Assembly: GCF_002860365.1 (NCBI RefSeq)
Contig: NZ_NMWT01000011.1
Coordinates: 53,468 to 117,467 of the forward strand
Source: Bifidobacterium parmae
Lineage (GTDB): Bacteria; Actinomycetota; Actinomycetes; Actinomycetales; Bifidobacteriaceae
DNA: 64,000 nucleotides
Reading direction: 5' to 3'
Below the pieces are notes generated by a model. It made no database searches and was not told the DNA's origin. It saw only the letters and a program-made list of their open reading frames with translations. The number at the start of each line of letters is the position of its first letter. The first letter of the stretch is position 1. This document shows positions 51,586 through 60,960 of this stretch, piece by piece. The translations under genes were made by a program, and so were the position numbers.

Positions 51586-53919
51586 ATGACGCGTATCGAA
51601 CGATTCACGGGAACCGGCGCCGACGGCACCCCGATCACCATCATCTACGCCGAACAGTCCGGCACCGCGCACGAATCCGCCACGCGCCCGGACGCCGCCG
51701 TCGCGTTCGCGCTCGCCTTCCCCGGCGACGAACTGCCGCGCTTCGTGCATTGGGGCAAGCCGGTCGCCGCGTCCGAAACCCTGCTCTCCCAGGTCGACGC
51801 CCTCAAACCACAGCGCGTGTCCGGCGCTCTCGACGAGACCATGTGGCCGTCGATCCTGCCCACGCAAAGCGAATCATGGATCGGCCAGAAGCGTTTCGAA
51901 GTACGCCGCGGCGGCATCGAACTGTTCCCGCGCTTCACCGTCACCGACATCGCGACGACGCTCGACGCGCGCCCCGCACTCGACGTGACGCAGGCCGTCG
52001 ACGCCCCCGAATCCACGCCGTCCGAAGCACGCGTGAACGCGCCGACCGTGACCGTCAAGACCCCGGTCGTCACCGTCACCGCCGCGGACGCCGAACAGGG
52101 CATACGTCTCGTCTGGACCGTCGAACTGCTGCACGGCGGTCTCATCCGCCAGCGCGCCACCATCGCCGACACGACCGAAGCCGCCGCCGACGGGTTGGAG
52201 ATCGGCAAGGTCGAACTCGGTTTCCCGCTGCCCGCCGTCGCCACCGAGATCCTCACCACCACCGGCCACCATCTGCGCGAACGCAGCCCGCAGCGCCAAC
52301 CGCTCACCGTCGGCCGGTTCGAAAAGGTGTCGATGGCCGGACGCCCCGACTTCGACGCGAGCCTCCTGCTCACCGCCGGCGTGCCTGGCTTCGGCTTCGA
52401 ACACGGCGAAGCCTACGCCGTACACGTCGGCTGGAGCGGCAACAGCGTGCTCGCCGCCGAACGCCAGCCGTACACGGACGGCGTGATCGGCGGCGGCGAG
52501 ATCCTGTTCGGCGGCGAAGTCACGCTGCACGGCGACGCCGCGTACACGACGCCATGGGTATACGGCGCGACCGGCGACGGCCTCAACCAGATCGCCGCAC
52601 GCTTCCACACGTACCTGCGCGACCTCCACCCCGAACTCGCGTCCAAGCCGCGCCCCGTCATCCTCAACACGTGGGAGGCCGTCTACTTCCAGCACGACTA
52701 CGACACGTTGACCGCGCTCTCCGACAAGGCCGCCGCGACCGGCGTCGAACGATTCGTCGTCGACGACGGATGGTTCGGCTCCCGCCGCGACGACACGTCC
52801 GGACTCGGCGACTGGCAGATCTCGCCCGCGGTCTGGCCCGACGGGCCGAAGAGCCTCAAGGCGCTCGCCGACTACGTGCACGGCAAGGGGATGGAGTTCG
52901 GCCTGTGGTTCGAACCCGAGATGATCAACCCCGATTCCGACACGTACCGCGCCCACCCGGATTGGGTGCTCGCGCCCGCCAAGGGACGCCTGCCGATGCA
53001 GGGCCGCTCCCAGCAGGTGCTCGACCTGACCAACCCGGAGGCGTACGCCTACATCTACGGGTGCATGGATCGGCTCGTCGGAGAGCTTGGCATCGACTAC
53101 ATCAAGTGGGACCACAACAAGCTCGTCACCGAAGGCGTCTCGCCGCGCACCGGCCGTCCGGCCGTGCACGCGCAGACGCTCGCCGTCTACCGCATCTTCC
53201 GCGATCTCAAAGCCGCGCACCCGGGGCTCGAGATCGAAAGCTGCTCGTCTGGCGGCGGCCGCGTCGACCTCGGCATCCTCGAACTCGCGAGCCGCATCTG
53301 GGTGTCCGACTGCGTCGACCCGGTCGAACGCGCCGACATCCAGCGTTACACGTCGCTGCTCGTGCCGACGTGCATGATGGGCGAGCACGTGGGCGCGAGC
53401 CCCGCGCACTCCACGCAGCGCGCCACCAGTCAGGAACTGCGCATGGCGATGGCGTTCTACGGGCACATGGGCATCGAATGGAACCTGCTCAAAGAGTCGG
53501 ACGCCGACGTGGCCAAGCTCGCCGCATGGGTCGCCGAATTCAAGCGCCACCGCGCATGGTTCGCCGTGGATTCGTGCGTCCACACCGACACCCCCGACCC
53601 GGCCGTGCGCGTCGACGGCATGGTCAAACCCGACCGGACCGCCGCGTTCTACCGCTTCACGCAGCTCATCACCTCGCAGACCTACCCGGCCTCGCCGGTC
53701 CGTCTGCCCGGCCTCGACCCGGACGCCGTCTACCGCGTGCAGCCGCTGCACCTCGACCTCGACCTCGCGGCGCTCGGCATCGGCAACGGCCAGTCCCCGC
53801 TCGGCTGGTGGACGCCCGACGGCGTCCTCATGACCGGCCGCGCGCTCGCCACCTACGGCCTGCGCCCGCCGTCGTTGCACCCGGCCCAGAGCGTCCTGTT
53901 CACTGCCGTCCAGCAGTGA
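51586..53919 (+). CDS. aga: GH36 alpha-galactosidase
   Basis: A 777-residue cytoplasmic alpha-galactosidase that removes galactose from raffinose-family sugars and melibiose. The N-terminal beta-sandwich (about 1-320) is followed by the catalytic barrel with VDDGWFGSRRDD, FGLWFEPEMINPDS, the nucleophile in DYIKWDHNK (about D508), CSSGGGRVDLGIL and the acid/base in RIWVSDCVDPVER (about D575). AAGGAG lies six bases before the ATG at 51586. It is convergent with the ROK repressor gene and shares a candidate operator with the ABC importer and GH13 genes. Confidence 0.94.
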   Translation: MTRIERFTGTGADGTPITIIYAEQSGTAHESATRPDAAVAFALAFPGDELPRFVHWGKPVAASETLLSQVDALKPQRVSGALDETMWPSILPTQSESWIGQKRFEVRRGGIELFPRFTVTDIATTLDARPALDVTQAVDAPESTPSEARVNAPTVTVKTPVVTVTAADAEQGIRLVWTVELLHGGLIRQRATIADTTEAAADGLEIGKVELGFPLPAVATEILTTTGHHLRERSPQRQPLTVGRFEKVSMAGRPDFDASLLLTAGVPGFGFEHGEAYAVHVGWSGNSVLAAERQPYTDGVIGGGEILFGGEVTLHGDAAYTTPWVYGATGDGLNQIAARFHTYLRDLHPELASKPRPVILNTWEAVYFQHDYDTLTALSDKAAATGVERFVVDDGWFGSRRDDTSGLGDWQISPAVWPDGPKSLKALADYVHGKGMEFGLWFEPEMINPDSDTYRAHPDWVLAPAKGRLPMQGRSQQVLDLTNPEAYAYIYGCMDRLVGELGIDYIKWDHNKLVTEGVSPRTGRPAVHAQTLAVYRIFRDLKAAHPGLEIESCSSGGGRVDLGILELASRIWVSDCVDPVERADIQRYTSLLVPTCMMGEHVGASPAHSTQRATSQELRMAMAFYGHMGIEWNLLKESDADVAKLAAWVAEFKRHRAWFAVDSCVHTDTPDPAVRVDGMVKPDRTAAFYRFTQLITSQTYPASPVRLPGLDPDAVYRVQPLHLDLDLAALGIGNGQSPLGWWTPDGVLMTGRALATYGLRPPSLHPAQSVLFTAVQQ

Positions 53920-53953
53920 ACAACCGCCTCGCCGCAGGCGAGACAATATCACC

Positions 53954-54134
53954 GCCCCCGCTGGCGGGGGCTCCCGCAGGCGCGCGCCCAATCCGGCAGA
54001 TATCGGAAAATGTCGCCCCCGCTGGCGGGGGCTCCCGGCGTAGCCGGGTGGGGGTGGTCCCGGCTGGTGGTCGTGACGAACACGCCCAACACCACCCTCC
54101 GGCGCTTCGCGCCACCTCCCGCCAGCGGGGAGGC
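53954..54134. repeat. Cluster of GCTGGCGGG dispersed repeats between GH36 and the ROK gene
   Basis: GCCCCCGCTGGCGGGGGC occurs at 53954-53971 and 54015-54032, and a longer inverted copy occupies 54092-54134 (CCACCCTCCGGCGC ... CCGCCAGCGGGGAGGC). All can form hairpins and sit between convergent genes, where they could act as bidirectional terminators. Confidence 0.75.
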
Positions 54135-54149
54135 AGTGAACGGACCGCG

Positions 54150-55436
54150 TCAGCCGATGTACCGTGCGATCACGCGCGACGCGGCCGCCTTCGCCCACAG
54201 CTGCCAGTCATGCTCGACGACGGTGAACTCGACCGGCGCGGCCTGGCTGTGCCGGTAGCGGCGGATCCCGTCGCGCACCGCGTCGATTCCGATGTTCGCG
54301 AGGAACGCCGATTCCCCGGCGATCATCACCTTCGACGGCATCGCGATGTTCGCGATCGTCGCGATCAGCGAGCCCAGCCGGAAGCATGTGCGGTCGGCGA
54401 GCCGCGACGCGAGCGGCAGCCCGGCCTTCGCGTCGCGCGCGAAATCGTCGAACGTGCACGCGTGCCCGATCATCCGCGCATACTGTTCGGTGATCGAATC
54501 GTCGGTCAGGCATTGCGCGCATCCGACGTGTCCGGCGGTGCATCGCGGCCCGTCCGGGTCGACGAGCACGTGCCCGAGCAGCCCGTAGCTCTTGTCCGGA
54601 TACGTGACCGGCTCGCCGTGCATCGCGAGCGAATACCCGACGCCCACGCCGATCGTGAGCACGGCGAACGCCTCCAATCCCACGCCCGGGCCGAACCAGC
54701 TCGCGTCGACGAGCAGTGAATCGATGTCGTTGTACACGTTGCACGGCAGTCCCGTCGCACGTTCCAGCATCGCGGCGAGCGGCACGTCATGGTCCCAGCG
54801 CAGGAACGGCGCGAACGTGACGTCGCGTTCGCCGCGCACGTGGCCGCCGATCGCCACGCCCACCGCCGTCGGCGGGGGCAGTGGCGTTCCGGCCACGTCG
54901 TCGCGGCATTCCCGCACGAGCGTGGCGATCGCGGCCGTCACCTGTTCCGGCGAACGGTCGGGGAACGCGCGTTCGTGACGTGACGACACGACCTCGCCGT
55001 GCGCGTTGACGACCGCGGCGATCGCCGACGTGCCCTGCGCCTTGACGCCGATGAACGTGCGTGCGTCCGCGCGCAGACGCAATGCGGTCTTCGGCCGTCC
55101 GCGGCGCTCCGTGCTTTCGCGCGGCGTGAATCCCTGCGGCAGCGGGCCGCGTGCGACGGCGTCGCCGGGCAGTTCCTCGATGACGCCGGCGTGGATGAGG
55201 TCGCTGGTGATGCGCGACAGCGCGCCTTGCGACAATCCGAGCATCTGCGCGAGCGTGGTGCGTGCGATCGGCCCGTATTTCGCGATGGCGCGCGCCACCC
55301 GGTGCATGTATTCGGAGCCTTCGAACCATCGGGGGAAGTCCTGTGCGTCCGTGCGTGTGTTCGTATGTACGTCCGTATGAGCGTCCGTATGCTCGGCATC
55401 CTGCGATTGCGTTGTTCTTCCCGTTCCGTCGACCAT
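54150..55436 (-). CDS. ROK-family transcriptional repressor
   Basis: A 428-residue regulator. A winged helix (about residues 45-100: GPIARTTLAQMLGLSQGALS) binds DNA; the ROK sugar-kinase-like domain follows with GVKAQGTSAIAAVVNAHG, AVGVAIGGHV and the zinc motif variant CTAGHVGCAQC. The start at 55436 (MVDGTGRTTQ) has AGGA seven bases upstream. The N-terminal tail contains HTDAHTDVHTNTRTDA, encoded by near-perfect short repeats. It lies divergent from the SBP operon and convergent with GH36, pointing to control of alpha-galactoside use. Ligand unknown, probably an alpha-galactoside or glucose. Confidence 0.88.
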   Translation of the reverse strand: MVDGTGRTTQSQDAEHTDAHTDVHTNTRTDAQDFPRWFEGSEYMHRVARAIAKYGPIARTTLAQMLGLSQGALSRITSDLIHAGVIEELPGDAVARGPLPQGFTPRESTERRGRPKTALRLRADARTFIGVKAQGTSAIAAVVNAHGEVVSSRHERAFPDRSPEQVTAAIATLVRECRDDVAGTPLPPPTAVGVAIGGHVRGERDVTFAPFLRWDHDVPLAAMLERATGLPCNVYNDIDSLLVDASWFGPGVGLEAFAVLTIGVGVGYSLAMHGEPVTYPDKSYGLLGHVLVDPDGPRCTAGHVGCAQCLTDDSITEQYARMIGHACTFDDFARDAKAGLPLASRLADRTCFRLGSLIATIANIAMPSKVMIAGESAFLANIGIDAVRDGIRRYRHSQAAPVEFTVVEHDWQLWAKAAASRVIARYIG

Positions 55437-55552
55437 GACACCATCCTTCCGGGAGATTCGCCGGATACCTTCCGACATGGGCCGTGCGCGCCGGCGCGTG
55501 CCAGGCGCGGACCGGCCCGAATTCCATTCCTAGGATACATAAATCGAGTGGG

Positions 55553-55614
55553 TTTAGTTTCCAGCGGCGATGGACTCGCTCGCACTTGGAATGAAAAACC
55601 TCGAACCGTATCGT
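55553..55614 (+). promoter_or_regulatory. Promoter of the SBP operon with overlapping ROK-type half-sites
   Basis: TTGGAA (55586-55591), 17-bp spacer, TATCGT (55609-55614). GGAATGAAA (55588-55596) overlaps the -35 and TTTAGTTTCC (55553-55562) lies upstream, matching the half-site also found before GH36 and GH13. A regulator bound here would block the promoter. Confidence 0.55.
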
Positions 55615-55675
55615 GGGGGCCATGCCCGGCGGCATTGAAGCCGCAGGCGTCAGAGAACAGTTAAGGAGTCTACGA

Positions 55676-56998
55676 ATGAAGTGCGATTCCCCCAATCCGA
55701 ATGCGGAATCGATGCGTTCGTCGCGTCTGTCGCGTCCGCTGCGCATGGTTGCCACTCGTCTTGCCGCGACCATCTGCGCGATCGCGGTCGGCGTCGGACT
55801 GGCCGGTTGTGGTGCGAACACCGCCGGCACCATCACGCTTGATTTCTTCCAATTCAAGTCCGAGGCGGCCGACTGGTTCAAGCAGGCTGCGGCGGAGTTC
55901 GAACAGGAAAATCCGACCATCAAGATCAACATCAACAACTCCGCCAATGCGCAGACCGACCTGCGCACCAGGTTCGTGAAGAACCGTGTGCCCGATGTCA
56001 TCACGTTCAACGGCGACATCAGCTTCGGCAACTTCGCCGCATCCGGCGTCTTCTATGACTTCACCGACGAGCCGATCGTCGAGAGGCTCAACCCCGGCAT
56101 GGTGAACATCGCGAAGAACCTCGTGCAGACCACTGACCAGTCGAAGAAGCGCCTGTATGGTCTGCCGTTCGCCGGCAACGCTTCCGGCTACATCTACAAC
56201 AAGGCGATTTGGCGCAAGGCCGGTGTCGATCCGGAGAATCCGCCGACCACGTGGAGCGAGTTCACCGCGATGCTGCAGAAGTTCCGCGAGCAGGGCATCA
56301 ACCCGGTCGAGGCCACCGTCGCCGACGCGTGGACCACGCAGGCGCCGCTCGCGTCCCTTGCCGGCACGCTCGTGCGTGAAAGCGAGTACACGGACCTCAA
56401 GCAGGGGACGACGAACTTTCAGAAGATGTGGAAGGAGACGGTGACCAAGGAGGTGGAGCTCTTCAAGTACGCCGACGGCGACAAGGGCATCACCTATCAG
56501 CAGGGTACGCAGAACTTCGCCAAGGGTTCCGCGGCGATCATCCCGCTCGGCACCTACGCGATTCCGCAGATTCTCATGATCAACAAGAATGCCGACTTGG
56601 GATTCGCGCAGATGCCAGCCACCGACGATGCGGACGAGCAGATTCTCACCGCCGGCGACGACGTGATGATCACGATGGGTGCCACCACCAAGCACAAGGC
56701 CGAGGCGATGAAGTTCATCGAATTCCTGATGAGTGAGAAGACGCTCAACGACTACGCCGACGCGAATTCCGCCATCACCCCGCTCAAGAAGACGCACTTC
56801 GGCAACAAGGCCCTTGAAACCGTGCGCCCGTTCTTCGAGAAGAACAAGGTCGCCGACTTCTGCGACCACTACATCCCGTCTTCGATCAACATCGGAGGCT
56901 ACCTGCAGACGATGGTGACCAGCGGCGACACGGACCGCTTCCTGAACCAGATGCAGACCGAATGGGACAAGGTTCAGGCCAGGACCTTCACGAACTGA
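55676..56998 (+). CDS. Sugar ABC transporter substrate-binding lipoprotein
   Basis: A 440-residue family-1 extracellular sugar-binding protein. The lipobox LAGC places the lipidated cysteine at residue 45; the mature protein has the open/closed two-lobe pattern ([53 protein letters not shown]). Context (GH36, GH13, ROK) suggests raffinose-type or isomaltose-type oligosaccharides. AAGGAG lies seven bases before the ATG at 55676. It heads a three-gene operon with two permeases and no ATPase. Confidence 0.92.
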   Translation: MKCDSPNPNAESMRSSRLSRPLRMVATRLAATICAIAVGVGLAGCGANTAGTITLDFFQFKSEAADWFKQAAAEFEQENPTIKININNSANAQTDLRTRFVKNRVPDVITFNGDISFGNFAASGVFYDFTDEPIVERLNPGMVNIAKNLVQTTDQSKKRLYGLPFAGNASGYIYNKAIWRKAGVDPENPPTTWSEFTAMLQKFREQGINPVEATVADAWTTQAPLASLAGTLVRESEYTDLKQGTTNFQKMWKETVTKEVELFKYADGDKGITYQQGTQNFAKGSAAIIPLGTYAIPQILMINKNADLGFAQMPATDDADEQILTAGDDVMITMGATTKHKAEAMKFIEFLMSEKTLNDYADANSAITPLKKTHFGNKALETVRPFFEKNKVADFCDHYIPSSINIGGYLQTMVTSGDTDRFLNQMQTEWDKVQARTFTN

Positions 56999-57016
56999 CA
57001 AGGAAGGAGAGAGAAC

Positions 57017-57940
57017 ATGACAACCGCAACGAAACCCGCCAGCCACGCGAAGAGCGCGCGGAAGCGTTCCGCGTTCTCCGACCGCAAGGTCGACCACGCT
57101 TTCTACTGGATGGCCGTGCCCGCCGCCATCGTCTTCGCCATCTTCCTGTACGTGCCGTTCCTGCAGGGCGTGATGTATTCGTTCACCAATTCGCAAGGCT
57201 ATGGTGACTACGACTTCATCGGCATCAAGAACTACATCGCCTTGTTCCAAGACAACCGCGTGGGCCACGCCTATCTGTTCACGTTCCTCATCGCCGTGGC
57301 GATCACCATCCTCATCAACGTCATCGCGATGTTCATCGCGGTCGCGCTGAACGGCAAGATCGCGTTCAAGAACGGCTTCCGCGCGATCTTCTTCGTGCCC
57401 TACACGCTGTCCGTGTTGGTCATCGGCTACGTGTTCAAGTACATCTTCATGAACCCGCTGCCGGCCCTGGGCAAAACCCTCGGCATTGAATGGCTGTCCG
57501 AATCGCTGATCACCAGCGATCAGTATTCGTGGGTGCCGATTGTCTTCCTCGCCGTCTGGCAGGGTGTCGCCTACTCCGTGCTGCTGTACCTTGCCGGCCT
57601 GCAGACAATCGACGACGAAATCTACGAGGCCGCGGCGCTTGACGGCGTCAACGTCTGGCAGAAGTTCTGGAAGATCACCTTCCCGCTGATCGGACCGTTC
57701 TTCACCATCAACCTCGTCCTGTCCATGAAGAACGCGCTCGGCACGTTCGACCAGGTGGTCGCCCTGACCGACGGCGGTCCGAACTCCGCCACCGAGACCG
57801 TGACCTATCTCATCTGGAAGGGCGGCCTGACCGGTGGCGAGTACGCGTACCAGACCGCTAACGCCGTGCTCTTCTTCATCGTTCTCGCGATCATCGCGTT
57901 CATCCAGCTCAAGTTCTTCGGCAGCAAGGAAAAGGTGTGA
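57017..57940 (+). CDS. Sugar ABC permease, MsmF/MalF type
   Basis: A 307-residue inner-membrane permease with six helices. The EAA loop that docks with the ATPase is EAAALDGVNVWQKFWKITFP. A Ser/Lys/Arg-rich ~25-residue cytoplasmic tail precedes helix 1. AAGGAGAG precedes the ATG; the gene begins 18 bp after the SBP stop and overlaps the next permease by 4 bp (GTGA). Confidence 0.93.
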   Translation: MTTATKPASHAKSARKRSAFSDRKVDHAFYWMAVPAAIVFAIFLYVPFLQGVMYSFTNSQGYGDYDFIGIKNYIALFQDNRVGHAYLFTFLIAVAITILINVIAMFIAVALNGKIAFKNGFRAIFFVPYTLSVLVIGYVFKYIFMNPLPALGKTLGIEWLSESLITSDQYSWVPIVFLAVWQGVAYSVLLYLAGLQTIDDEIYEAAALDGVNVWQKFWKITFPLIGPFFTINLVLSMKNALGTFDQVVALTDGGPNSATETVTYLIWKGGLTGGEYAYQTANAVLFFIVLAIIAFIQLKFFGSKEKV

Positions 57941-58818
57941 GTGTCATGAGTGCCGCAGTGTCTGAATCCGCCGTCAAGTCGGGTGCCAAGTCCGAGAAGT
58001 TCCGTAAGGACCACAACATCAACTGGTGGCTCACGGCCGCCGTCGCGGTCCTGTCCCTGACGATCCTGATCCCGCTCTATTTCACGATCGTCACCGCACT
58101 GAAGACCCCCGCCGAGGCCGGCACGTTCTCGCTGCCGACCACGTGGGAGTGGCACAATTTCGCCGACGCGTCCGCCAAGGTCAACTATCCGAAGGCCGCG
58201 CTCAACTCGGCGATCATCACCGTCGCCGCCGTCGTGCTGACCCTGCTGACCAACACGTTCGTCGCGTATGCGGTGGCCCGCAACATGGACAAGCGGTTCT
58301 TCCGCTTCCTGTACTACTTCTTCATCGCGGCCATGTTCGTGCCGTTCCCGGTCGTCATGCTGCCGATCGCCAAGCAGATGGGCTCGTGGCATCTCGACAA
58401 TCAGGTCGGCCTGATCCTGCTGTACATGGTGCTGGGTCTCGGCACGAACCTGTTCATTGCGACGGGCTTCATCCGGTCGATTCCAGTTTCGCTCGAGGAG
58501 GCCGCGCGTATTGACGGTGCCGGTACGTGGCGCATCTTCTGGAAGATCATCTTCCCGCTGATGAGCCCGATCAACGCCACGATCGCCATCACCACCGCGC
58601 TGTGGGCGTGGAACGACTTCCTCCTGCCGCTCATCGTCTTGACCGACCAGTCCAATCAGACGATCCCGCTGGCTCAGTACGTCTTCAGCTCCCAGTTCGC
58701 CACCAATTATCCGATGGCCTTCTCCAGCTACCTGATGGCCATGGCTCCGATCATCATCGTCTACGTCTTCGCCCAGAAGTGGGTAATCGGTGGCGTGATG
58801 CGTGGAGCGGTCAAGTAG
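57937..58818 (+). CDS. Sugar ABC permease, MsmG/MalG type
   Basis: A 293-residue permease and partner of the preceding one. The EAA loop is EEAARIDGAGTWRIFWKIIFP. Six helices are visible. The GTG at 57937 overlaps the previous stop and has AAGGA six bases upstream; an ATG at 57946 is an alternative that shortens it by three residues. No ATPase gene follows; a long perfect hairpin at 58868-58908 ends the operon. Confidence 0.93.
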   Translation: MSVMSAAVSESAVKSGAKSEKFRKDHNINWWLTAAVAVLSLTILIPLYFTIVTALKTPAEAGTFSLPTTWEWHNFADASAKVNYPKAALNSAIITVAAVVLTLLTNTFVAYAVARNMDKRFFRFLYYFFIAAMFVPFPVVMLPIAKQMGSWHLDNQVGLILLYMVLGLGTNLFIATGFIRSIPVSLEEAARIDGAGTWRIFWKIIFPLMSPINATIAITTALWAWNDFLLPLIVLTDQSNQTIPLAQYVFSSQFATNYPMAFSSYLMAMAPIIIVYVFAQKWVIGGVMRGAVK

Positions 58819-58867
58819 CGGAGAACCCGCAATCGAAGGGTGTCGGGAGTGGACGACGCCTCAGACC

Positions 58868-58908
58868 ACGATGACCTTTCGCCGACTTCTTCGGCGAGAG
58901 GTCATCGT
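58868..58908 (+). terminator. Long hairpin after the ABC operon
   Basis: ACGATGACCT (58868-58877) pairs with AGGTCATCGT (58899-58908), continued inward by TCGCCGA/TCGGCGA, giving an 18-bp stem with one T-G contact and a short loop. No T-run follows, but the stem is very stable. Confidence 0.7.
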
Positions 58909-58929
58909 CGTATGAACGCCCTGTCGCTA

Positions 58930-58995
58930 TTTCTTTCCGCCGCGCCCGGAAGACTTTCCGATGGGAATGAAAATCGTGGAATCCTATCCTGTTCG
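58930..58995 (+). promoter_or_regulatory. Promoter and operator of the GH13 gene
   Basis: TGGGAA and TATCCT are separated by 17 bp around 58963-58991. TTTCTTTCC (58930-58938) and the inverse GGAATGAAA (58964-58972) flank and overlap the -35, just as in front of the SBP operon. Confidence 0.55.
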
Positions 58996-59025
58996 GTAAG
59001 AACGCAACCTACAAAGGAGTCGACG

Positions 59026-60864
59026 ATGACCGCTTTCAACCGTGAGAACCTACCCGATGCCATCCGCACGAACGGCGCCACCCCGAACCCGTGGTGGACG
59101 AACGCCGTGGTCTACCAGATCTACCCACGCTCGTTCCAGGACACGAACGGCGACGGCTTCGGCGATCTCAAGGGCATCACCTCGCGTCTCGACTATCTCG
59201 CCGACCTCGGCGTCGACGTGCTGTGGCTCTCCCCGGTCTACAAGTCCCCGCAGGACGACAACGGCTACGACATCTCCGATTACCGCGACATCGACCCGCT
59301 GTTCGGCACGCTCGACGACATGGATGAGCTGCTCGCCGAAGCGCACAAGCGCGGTCTCAAAATCGTGATGGATCTCGTCGTCAACCACACCTCCGACGAG
59401 CACGCGTGGTTCCAAGCCTCGAAGGACAAGGATGACCCGCACGCCGACTGGTACTGGTGGCGTCCCGCGCGTCCGGGCTTCGAGCCCGGCACGCCCGGCG
59501 CCGAACCGAACCAGTGGGGCTCCTATTTCGGCGGCTCCGCATGGGAGTACTGCCCGGAACGCGGCGAATACTACCTGCACCAGTTCTCGAAGAAACAGCC
59601 CGACCTCAACTGGGAGAACCCGGCCGTGCGTCGCGCCGTCTACGACATGATGAACTGGTGGCTCGATCGCGGCATCGACGGCTTCCGTATGGACGTCATC
59701 ACCCTGATCTCCAAGCGCACCGACGCGGCCGGACGCCTGCCCGGCGAAGCCGGCTCCGAACTCGAGGATCTTCCGGTCGGTGAGGAAGGCTACTCGAGCC
59801 CGAACCCGTTCTGCGCGGACGGCCCGCGGCAGGACGAGTTCCTCGCCGAAATGCGCCGCGAGGTGTTCGAAGGGCGCGACGGCTTCATGACCGTCGGCGA
59901 GGCGCCGGGCATCACCCCGGAACGCAACGAGCACATCACCAACCCGGCGAACAAGGAACTCGACATGCTCTTCCTCTTCGACCACATGGGCGAAGGCGAA
60001 GGACGCTCCAAGTGGGAGCTCGTCCCGTTCCGCACCCCGTGGCTGCGCGGCGTGCTGGCGAACCAGCAGGCCGCCGTCAGGAACGCCGGCTGGGCCAGCC
60101 TGTTCTTCTGCAACCACGACCAGCCGCGCATCGTGTCCCGTTGGGGCGACGACACCAGCGAGGAGGCGCGCGTGCGTTCCGCCAAGGCCTTCGGCCTGCT
60201 CCTGCACATGCACCGCGGCACCCCGTACATCTACCAGGGCGAAGAGCTCGGCATGACCAACGCGCACTTCACGTCGCTCGACCAGTACCGGGACCTCGAA
60301 TCGATCAACGCGTTCCGTCAGCGCGTCGAGGAAGCGAAGATTCAATCCGCCGAATCGATGATGGCGTCGCTGGAACTCATCAGCCGCGACAACGCCCGCA
60401 CTCCTATGCAGTGGGATGCGTCCAAGTACGCCGGCTTCACCGCGCCCGACGCCCCGGCCGAGCCGTGGATCGGCGTCAATCCGAACCATGTCGGCATCAA
60501 CGCGGCCGCCGAATTCGACGACCCCGACTCCGTGTACGCGTTCTACAAGCGGCTCATCGCGTTGCGGCACGACGATCCGGTCGTCGCGGCCGGCGACTGG
60601 ACGCTGATCGACGCGGACGACCCGAACGTCTACGCGTTCACGCGTTCCCTCGAAAGCGCACCGGGAGTGGCTGGCGGCACGTTGCTCGTCGCCGTCAACC
60701 TGTCCGGCCGCACCGTCGATTTGTCGGCCGAAGCGTATGCCCTGGTCGAAAACGGCGTCACCGAACACGACATCGTGATCAGTACCTATGGCGCGTCCCA
60801 CGCCGTCGTCTCGCTCGCCAACCGCGAGCTCGACCCGTGGGAAGGCATCGTCGTGCGGCTCTGA
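59026..60864 (+). CDS. agl: GH13 alpha-glucosidase (oligo-1,6-glucosidase type)
   Basis: A 612-residue cytoplasmic GH13 enzyme, probably subfamily 31. Catalytic residues are visible: nucleophile in GFRMDVITLI (about D220), acid/base in MTVGEAPGI (about E291), and the third acid in FFCNHDQPRIVSR (about D365); region I is DLVVNHTSDEH. Such bifidobacterial enzymes (AglA/AglB-like) hydrolyse isomaltose, panose, sucrose analogues and trehalose to varying degrees; the exact specificity is not readable. AAAGGAG lies five bases before the ATG at 59026. It belongs to the ROK-controlled locus by its operator. Confidence 0.92.
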   Translation: MTAFNRENLPDAIRTNGATPNPWWTNAVVYQIYPRSFQDTNGDGFGDLKGITSRLDYLADLGVDVLWLSPVYKSPQDDNGYDISDYRDIDPLFGTLDDMDELLAEAHKRGLKIVMDLVVNHTSDEHAWFQASKDKDDPHADWYWWRPARPGFEPGTPGAEPNQWGSYFGGSAWEYCPERGEYYLHQFSKKQPDLNWENPAVRRAVYDMMNWWLDRGIDGFRMDVITLISKRTDAAGRLPGEAGSELEDLPVGEEGYSSPNPFCADGPRQDEFLAEMRREVFEGRDGFMTVGEAPGITPERNEHITNPANKELDMLFLFDHMGEGEGRSKWELVPFRTPWLRGVLANQQAAVRNAGWASLFFCNHDQPRIVSRWGDDTSEEARVRSAKAFGLLLHMHRGTPYIYQGEELGMTNAHFTSLDQYRDLESINAFRQRVEEAKIQSAESMMASLELISRDNARTPMQWDASKYAGFTAPDAPAEPWIGVNPNHVGINAAAEFDDPDSVYAFYKRLIALRHDDPVVAAGDWTLIDADDPNVYAFTRSLESAPGVAGGTLLVAVNLSGRTVDLSAEAYALVENGVTEHDIVISTYGASHAVVSLANRELDPWEGIVVRL

Positions 60865-60907
60865 CGGTTCTTTGACGGTTCGCCGTCGATTCCTCGTCGA
60901 TTCGCTA

Positions 60908-60944
60908 GGCGGGCACACGGCCATGCTCCGGCCGTGTGCCCGCC
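60908..60944 (+). terminator. 15-bp perfect hairpin abutting the ilvA promoter
   Basis: GGCGGGCACACGGCC (60908-60922) and GGCCGTGTGCCCGCC (60930-60944) form a perfect stem with loop ATGCTCC. It ends the GH13 transcript and touches the -10 of ilvA (60945). Confidence 0.75.
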
Positions 60945-60960
60945 TACAATACGCATTATG
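60945..60960 (+). promoter_or_regulatory. -10 element seven bases before the ilvA ATG
   Basis: TACAAT (60945-60950), seven bases, ATG at 60958. No ribosome-binding site. The -35 region would lie inside the hairpin's right arm, which is very GC-rich. Confidence 0.6.
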
